Shown here piece after piece: positions 59,881 through 64,000 of a stretch of DNA of 64,000 nt. The stretch spans positions 1,798,001 to 1,862,000 of the forward strand of contig NZ_CP047187.1 of NCBI RefSeq assembly GCF_030408615.1. The letters are read 5' to 3'. Origin of the DNA: Corynebacterium bovis DSM 20582 = CIP 54.80 (GTDB taxonomy: Bacteria > Actinomycetota > Actinomycetes > Mycobacteriales > Mycobacteriaceae). Position 1 is the first letter of the stretch. Every line of letters begins with the position of its first letter. The translations under genes and the position numbers were made by a program. The notes under the pieces were generated by a model. It was not told the DNA's origin. It made no database searches and was given only the letters and a program-made list of their open reading frames with translations.

Positions 59881-60756
59881 CTACCCCGCCCGACCGTCCG
59901 GGCGCTCACGGTACATGCCGTGCTTGCCGATGTACTGCACCACACCGTCCGGGACGAGGTACCACACCGGCCGACCGGACGCCGCCCGCTCCCGGCAGTC
60001 CGTGGAGCTGATCGCCATCGCCGGGATCTCCACGAGCGACAACGTGCCCCGCTCGATCTCCCGGGCGAGCGTCTCCCGCACCCCGTCCAGGTCGTGCCCG
60101 GGGCGGGTCACGCCGACGAAGTGCGCGAGGTCGAACATGCCCTCCCAGTCCCGCCAGGTCACGATCCGTTCCAGGGCGTCCGCCCCGGTGATGAAGAACA
60201 GCTCCGCATCGGGGTACTCGGCGCGGATGTCGTGGAGGGTGTCGACGGTGAACGTGTCCCCCTCCCGGTCGATGTCCACCCGGGACACCGTGAACCGGGG
60301 GTTCGACGCAGTCGCGATGACGGTCATGAGGTAGCGGTCCTCGGCGGCGGAGACGCCGCGGTCACGTTTCTGCCACGGTTGTCCGGTCGGCACGTACACG
60401 ACGGTGTCCAGCCCGAACATGTCCGCGACCTCGCTGCCCGCGACAAGGTGGCCGTTGTGGATCGGGTCGAACGTGCCGCCCATGATGCCGAGCCGGAGCC
60501 TGCGCGACGACCGCTGCGCCGCCTGCACGCCGCACAGCTCGCTCGACGAGCGCGCCGGGGCGGCGTCGCCGCCGGTCGGGTGGTCGGTCGTGGTGCCCGG
60601 GGCGTGGGTCGGCTCGTGGTCCGGCGCGGTGTCCGGGGCGTGGTCTCCGGCCGTGTCCGGCGCGGTGCCCGGCGCGTGGTCCGCGGCGTGGTCCGGCGCG
60701 TGGTCCGGCGCGGACGCGGTCTCCACGCCGTCGGTACTCCTCCTGTGGTCCGTCAC
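59881..60756 (-). CDS. nadD: Nicotinate-nucleotide adenylyltransferase with HAPD-repeat leader
   Basis: NadD converts nicotinate mononucleotide and ATP to deamido-NAD. The core is complete: [15 protein letters not shown] (nucleotidyltransferase HxGH), [27 protein letters not shown], and [27 protein letters not shown] with the ISSTxxR motif. Before it lies an unusual leader of about 85 residues with repeated [15 protein letters not shown] words, backed by tandem DNA repeats. GTG 60756 lies 7 nt after TACCAT (60764-60769, minus strand), whereas the ATG at 60765 overlaps that box; the GTG is therefore preferred. Divergent from the YwiC-like gene. Confidence 0.93.
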   Translation of the reverse strand: MTDHRRSTDGVETASAPDHAPDHAADHAPGTAPDTAGDHAPDTAPDHEPTHAPGTTTDHPTGGDAAPARSSSELCGVQAAQRSSRRLRLGIMGGTFDPIHNGHLVAGSEVADMFGLDTVVYVPTGQPWQKRDRGVSAAEDRYLMTVIATASNPRFTVSRVDIDREGDTFTVDTLHDIRAEYPDAELFFITGADALERIVTWRDWEGMFDLAHFVGVTRPGHDLDGVRETLAREIERGTLSLVEIPAMAISSTDCRERAASGRPVWYLVPDGVVQYIGKHGMYRERPDGRAG

Positions 60757-60763
60757 AGTCGTC

Positions 60764-60769
60764 ATGGTA
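60764..60769 (-). promoter_or_regulatory. -10 box of nadD
   Basis: TACCAT on the minus strand, 7 nt before GTG 60756. It decides the start because the ATG alternative lies inside the box. Confidence 0.4.
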
Positions 60770-60828
60770 CCGAGCCGGGCCCCGGACGCCGATCCCGGTC
60801 AGCGGCCCGACCGACGCCGCGGAGCATC

Positions 60829-60834
60829 TAAGCT
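60829..60834 (+). promoter_or_regulatory. -10 box of the YwiC-like gene
   Basis: TAAGCT, 6 nt before ATG 60841; leaderless arrangement. Confidence 0.5.
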
Positions 60835-60840
60835 GAAGGC

Positions 60841-61974
60841 ATGACTGGTCACGCGGAGGAAAGCCGTCGTTCAGAGCAGCAGCCGGATGCCACCGGCGCC
60901 GCGTCGCCTCCCACCGGCACGTCCGCCCCGACCGTGGCCCCCGCCGGCACCGCTGACGGCACCGCCACCCGGCCGCGCCCCCGGAGCGCCCGGACCGCCC
61001 GGACCGCACCCCGCCCCCGCCGGACGCGCCACGGTATCTCCCCGTGGGTGCCGAACCAGCACGGTGCGTGGCCGATGCTCGTCGCCGGGCCGGTCGTCGG
61101 CATCGCGTGGGCCGCCGTGCTCCTCGGCGTCATGGCCGCCGACGACCGCGCCCCCGGCCTCCACGGCACCGCGGGCACCGTCATCGTCCTCGTCGCGGCC
61201 GTCGTCGCGTGGTTCGCCGGCTACTTCGCCTTCTTCGCCGCCGGGATCTGGCTCCGCGCGAAGGCCCCGGCGAAGCGCGCGGCCGCACTCCGGCCGACGC
61301 TCCTCTACGGCGCCGTCGCGCTGGTGGGTGTCGTCGTCGCCCTCCTCCTGCAGCCCCACCTGCTGTGGTGGGCGATCCCCGTCGCCGCCGCGTCGGCCGT
61401 CGCCGTCGGCGAGACCTGGCGCGGGACGCCGCGGTCCGTGATCTCCGGGGTGGCGACCGTCGTCCTGTGCGCCGTGACCGTGCCCGCCCTCGCGTCGACG
61501 GGCATCGGCGCGGCCCGCGCGGTCGCCGAGGGCGTGACCTGGGGTGCGGGGGCCTCCGGCCCGTTCACGACGGCGGTCGTCGAGGGGCTCCCGGCCGCCG
61601 TGTGGGTCGCGGCCGTCTGGTCGTTGCTGTACAACACCGGCACGATCCTCTACGTCAAAACCATGATCCGCGAGAAGGGCAACCGGGCGTTCCTCGCCGT
61701 GTCGGTCGGCTACCACGCGCTCATGCTCGTCGCCGTCGTGGCGACCGGGTGGGTGCGCGGGGTGCCGACGGCGGCGGTCGTCGTCATGACGCTCGTCGCG
61801 GCCGCCGCGCTCGCGCGGTCCGTGCTCGTCCCCCGCGCCGCCGCCCGCGCCGCGGCGGGGGTGTGGACGCCGAAGGCCGTCGGACGCCGGGAGATGCCGC
61901 TGGTCCTCGGCACACTCGTGGCGTGCCTGCTCACGGCGCTGCTCTACGGCGGCGGGTTCACCGTCGTCGTGTGA
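60841..61974 (+). CDS. YwiC-like integral membrane protein
   Basis: 377 residues. The first 65 are hydrophilic (Ala/Pro/Thr/Arg). The membrane domain begins with the family signature WVPNQHGAWPMLVAGPVVGIAWA at about 70-92 and has eight or nine helices, with basic loops LRAKAPAKRAAALRPT and VWSLLYNTGTILYVKTMIREKGN. The family is found in Firmicutes and actinobacteria; its function is unknown (a prenyltransferase-like topology has been noticed in related families, which is only suggestive). The ATG follows TAAGCT by 6 nt. Divergent from nadD. Confidence 0.85.
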   Translation: MTGHAEESRRSEQQPDATGAASPPTGTSAPTVAPAGTADGTATRPRPRSARTARTAPRPRRTRHGISPWVPNQHGAWPMLVAGPVVGIAWAAVLLGVMAADDRAPGLHGTAGTVIVLVAAVVAWFAGYFAFFAAGIWLRAKAPAKRAAALRPTLLYGAVALVGVVVALLLQPHLLWWAIPVAAASAVAVGETWRGTPRSVISGVATVVLCAVTVPALASTGIGAARAVAEGVTWGAGASGPFTTAVVEGLPAAVWVAAVWSLLYNTGTILYVKTMIREKGNRAFLAVSVGYHALMLVAVVATGWVRGVPTAAVVVMTLVAAAALARSVLVPRAAARAAAGVWTPKAVGRREMPLVLGTLVACLLTALLYGGGFTVVV

Positions 61975-61984
61975 CCCCCCCGGC

Positions 61985-62115
61985 CGGGCCCCCGCGCACG
62001 GCCCGCACGCACGGTCCCGGCGCACCGGGCCTGACCCGGCCCCCGGGCCCCTCGCACCGGGTCTGACCCGCGCACCGGGCCGCTCCCCCGCCCCCCCGGG
62101 CCCCCGCCCCCGCGG
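61985..62115. repeat. Degenerate GCACCGGG repeat spacer
   Basis: GCACCGGGCCTGACCCG-like words recur three or four times in the gap between the convergent YwiC-like gene and proA. Confidence 0.6.
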
Positions 62116-63411
62116 TTACGGCCGGACCTGGCCGTCCGCGTGGATGACCCACTTCGTGGACGTGAGCTCCGGCAGGCCCATCGGCCCGCGGGCGTGGAGC
62201 TTCTGCGTGGAGATGCCGATCTCCGCGCCGAAGCCGTACATCTCACCGTCGGTCCACGCGGTGGAGGTGTTGATGTACACCGCAGCGGAGTCGACGTTGC
62301 GCTCGAAGTACTCCGTCGCCCGGTAGTCCCGCGCGCTGATCGCCTCCGTGTGGCCCGAGCTGTACTTCTTGATGTGGTCCACTGCGCCCTCGACGCCGTC
62401 GACGACCGCACAGGCGATGTCGAAGGAGAGGTACTCGTCGTACCACTCCTGGTCGGTGGCCTGGACGATGTCCTTCGCCCCGAGGGCCTCCAGCTTCCCC
62501 TTGTCACCGTGGACCGTCACCCCGGCCGCCTGGACGCCCTCGATGACACGCAGCGCGTCGGCGTCCGACAGGGCGGAGTCCAGCAGCATCGTCTCGGTGG
62601 AGTTGCACACCGAGCAGCGCCGGGTCTTGCCGTTGACGATGAGCCGGACGGCCTCGTCGATGTCGGCGGACCCGTCGACGTAGTGGTGGCACGTGCCCGT
62701 GCCCGTCTCGATCGTCGGCACGGTCGCCCCGGTGACGACGGCGTCGATGAGCCCGGCGCCACCCCGCGGGATGACGAGGTCGACGAGGCCGCGGGCGGTG
62801 ATGAGGTCCTGCACCGAGTCGTGCGTCCGGCACGGCAGGAGCTGCACCGTCTCCCGGGGCAGGCCGTGCCGGGCGCACACGTCCTGGAGGATCTCGACGA
62901 GGCGCGTGTTCGAGTGGACGGCGGACTTCGAGCCGCGCAGGAGCGGCACGTTCCCGGACTTCACGGCGAGGCCGAAGGCGTCCACCGTGACGTTCGGGCG
63001 GGCCTCGTACACCATGCCCATGACGCCCAGCGGCACCCGGACCTGCTTGAGGCGCAGGCCGTTCGGCAGGGTCGTGCCGCGGACGATGTCACCGACCGGG
63101 TCCGGGAGGCCCGCGACCTGGCGGAGGCCGCCGGCGATCCCCTCGATCCGGTCGGTGTCGAGGGTGAGGCGGTCGATGAGGGACTCGTCCAGCCCCCGCT
63201 CGCGACCGGCCTCGATGTCCCGACGGTTCGCGTCGAGAATAGACTCCGCCTCGGCGACGAGCGCGTCGGCGGCGTCGGTCAGCAGCGCGTTCTTCTGCTC
63301 CGTGGACAGGACCAGCTCGCGGGCCACGTCCTTGGCTTTGCCGGCCTTCGCGAGGACCTCCTCGCGCTCGGCGGCTCGTTCAGGGGACAGGTCGTCGTGT
63401 CGGTCAGTCAT
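62116..63411 (-). CDS. proA: Gamma-glutamyl phosphate reductase
   Basis: Second step of proline synthesis: NADPH reduction of glutamyl-5-phosphate to the semialdehyde. 431 residues, complete. VLSTEQKNALLTDAADAL, PLGVMGMVYEARPNVTVDAFGLAVKSGN, VIPRGGAGL, GTGTCHHYVD and the catalytic Cys269 in RRCSVCNSTETML are the family hallmarks, ending EIGISTQKLHARGPMGLPELT. ATG 63411 lies 7 nt after TATGGT, so it may have its own leaderless transcript besides reading from proB. It follows proB by 36 nt. Confidence 0.97.
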   Translation of the reverse strand: MTDRHDDLSPERAAEREEVLAKAGKAKDVARELVLSTEQKNALLTDAADALVAEAESILDANRRDIEAGRERGLDESLIDRLTLDTDRIEGIAGGLRQVAGLPDPVGDIVRGTTLPNGLRLKQVRVPLGVMGMVYEARPNVTVDAFGLAVKSGNVPLLRGSKSAVHSNTRLVEILQDVCARHGLPRETVQLLPCRTHDSVQDLITARGLVDLVIPRGGAGLIDAVVTGATVPTIETGTGTCHHYVDGSADIDEAVRLIVNGKTRRCSVCNSTETMLLDSALSDADALRVIEGVQAAGVTVHGDKGKLEALGAKDIVQATDQEWYDEYLSFDIACAVVDGVEGAVDHIKKYSSGHTEAISARDYRATEYFERNVDSAAVYINTSTAWTDGEMYGFGAEIGISTQKLHARGPMGLPELTSTKWVIHADGQVRP

Positions 63412-63418
63412 GGTCCCC

Positions 63419-63424
63419 ACCATA
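63419..63424 (-). promoter_or_regulatory. -10 box of proA
   Basis: TATGGT on the minus strand, 7 nt before ATG 63411. Confidence 0.45.
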
Positions 63425-63447
63425 CCGACTCGTACGGACAGCCGGGC

Positions 63448-64000
63448 CTAGCCCGTCGCGCCGTACTCCCGCGAATGCCGGTTGGAGTAGGTGCTCAGGT
63501 AGTCCGCGTGGATGACGGGACGCTGGGCGAACTCCGGCAGCTCGGACGTCGGCTTCCCGATCATCCCCTCGAGCGTCGCCGAGTCGTAGTTCACCTCGCC
63601 GCGGCCGATGACCCGCCCGTCGGGACCGACGAGATCGACGACCTCCCCGGACGTGAACTTCCCGTCCATCTGCGTCAACCCCACGGCGAGGAGCGACTTG
63701 TGGTCCTCCACCGCCTTCACCGCGCCGGCGTCCAGGTGCAGGGTGCCCATCGCCTCGGCGGCGTAGAGGACCCAGAACTTCCACGCGGACAGGCGGTCCT
63801 CCCGGGGCCAGAAGGTCGTCCCGATGCGCGCGTCGTCGAGGGCGGCGCCGATGTTCTCCGTGGACGTCAGGAGCACGGGGATGCCGGCCCGGGAGGCCAG
63901 GCGGGCGGCGGAGACCTTCGCGGCCATGCCGCCGGTGCCGAGCCGCCCAACGTCCCCGGCGACGACCCCGCGCAGGTCCTTGCTCGTCCGCACCTCGGGG
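63448..64000 (-). CDS. proB: Glutamate 5-kinase (C-terminal part; continues beyond window)
   Basis: The C-terminal 184 residues of ProB, which phosphorylates glutamate in the first step of proline synthesis. [29 protein letters not shown] is the end of the amino-acid kinase domain (GTGGM-x-x-K substrate loop); [21 protein letters not shown] joins to a PUA domain ([50 protein letters not shown]). The frame is open to the window edge, so the N-terminal half and start lie outside. Directly upstream of proA. Confidence 0.97.
   Translation of the reverse strand, partial: PEVRTSKDLRGVVAGDVGRLGTGGMAAKVSAARLASRAGIPVLLTSTENIGAALDDARIGTTFWPREDRLSAWKFWVLYAAEAMGTLHLDAGAVKAVEDHKSLLAVGLTQMDGKFTSGEVVDLVGPDGRVIGRGEVNYDSATLEGMIGKPTSELPEFAQRPVIHADYLSTYSNRHSREYGATG

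Noticed and set aside
1..64000. tRNA, rRNA or IS elements
   Set aside because: No cloverleaf with a GGTTCGA-type T-arm plus acceptor was recognised in the spacers, and no transposase-like protein was found; a tRNA search program was not available.

Overview
The window is very GC-rich (roughly 70 % or more) and reads as a chromosomal segment of a Corynebacterium or a close mycolic-acid actinobacterium. The right third (44470-64000) carries the conserved mycobacterial/corynebacterial block lepA, PemK-like gene, rpsT, holA, comEC, comEA, degV, gpgP, rsfS, nadD, proA, proB. Many starts sit 6-8 nt after a TANNNT box with no ribosome-binding site, which points to the leaderless transcripts common in corynebacteria. 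Other lineage markers are an LpqH-like lipoprotein, a GT87 glycosyltransferase and a DtxR-like box.

Layout. 1-9578: SNF2 helicase (cut by the window start), NAD(P)-binding reductase, ThDP enzyme, secreted glycerophosphodiesterase, aldehyde dehydrogenase, GNAT, small membrane protein, 2-hydroxyacid dehydrogenase. 9775-15433: Pro/Gly-rich membrane protein with repeated DETSVM-type motifs, phosphoesterase, DUF2786 protein, MHS-type transporter, EamA transporter. 15905-23865: the most unusual locus, five genes coupled by 4-nt stop/start overlaps: PaaK-like ligase, MFS exporter, double-GNAT protein, LuxE-like acyl-protein synthetase, and a LuxC reductase fused to a second PaaK-like domain. Fatty-acid-reductase chemistry is present but no luciferase lies in the window. 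24002-28139: two paralogous secreted proteins and a COG3044-type ATPase. 28809-36712: a lactate-dehydrogenase-like flavoenzyme with a His/Asp/Ser repeat leader and an oligopeptide ABC transporter operon (oppB frameshifted, oppC, fused oppDF, oppA). 37813-41630: DUF2188 protein, secreted propeller-like protein, LpqH-like lipoprotein, small membrane protein. 41631-44690: an islet of lower GC with a SIR2-like DUF4917 gene; its compositional edge reaches into the 3' end of lepA. 44470-64000: the conserved housekeeping block, with a repeat-bearing protein behind a DtxR-like box, an ADP-ribosylglycohydrolase-family protein and a frameshifted comEC.

Repeats are a theme. Two arrays (28171-28729 and 36964-37458) carry related 53-54-nt palindromic elements. 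Many intergenic regions hold GC-rich 15-54-bp tandem repeats, and at five genes the duplicated segment includes the stop codon. In-frame low-complexity insertions lengthen otherwise conserved proteins (LldD-like, NadD, GpgP, DegV, OppC, OppDF, LuxC). Two genes, oppB and comEC, are broken by what looks like loss of one G in a G-run; this is either real decay or homopolymer miscalling. No tRNA, rRNA, CRISPR array or IS element was recognised.
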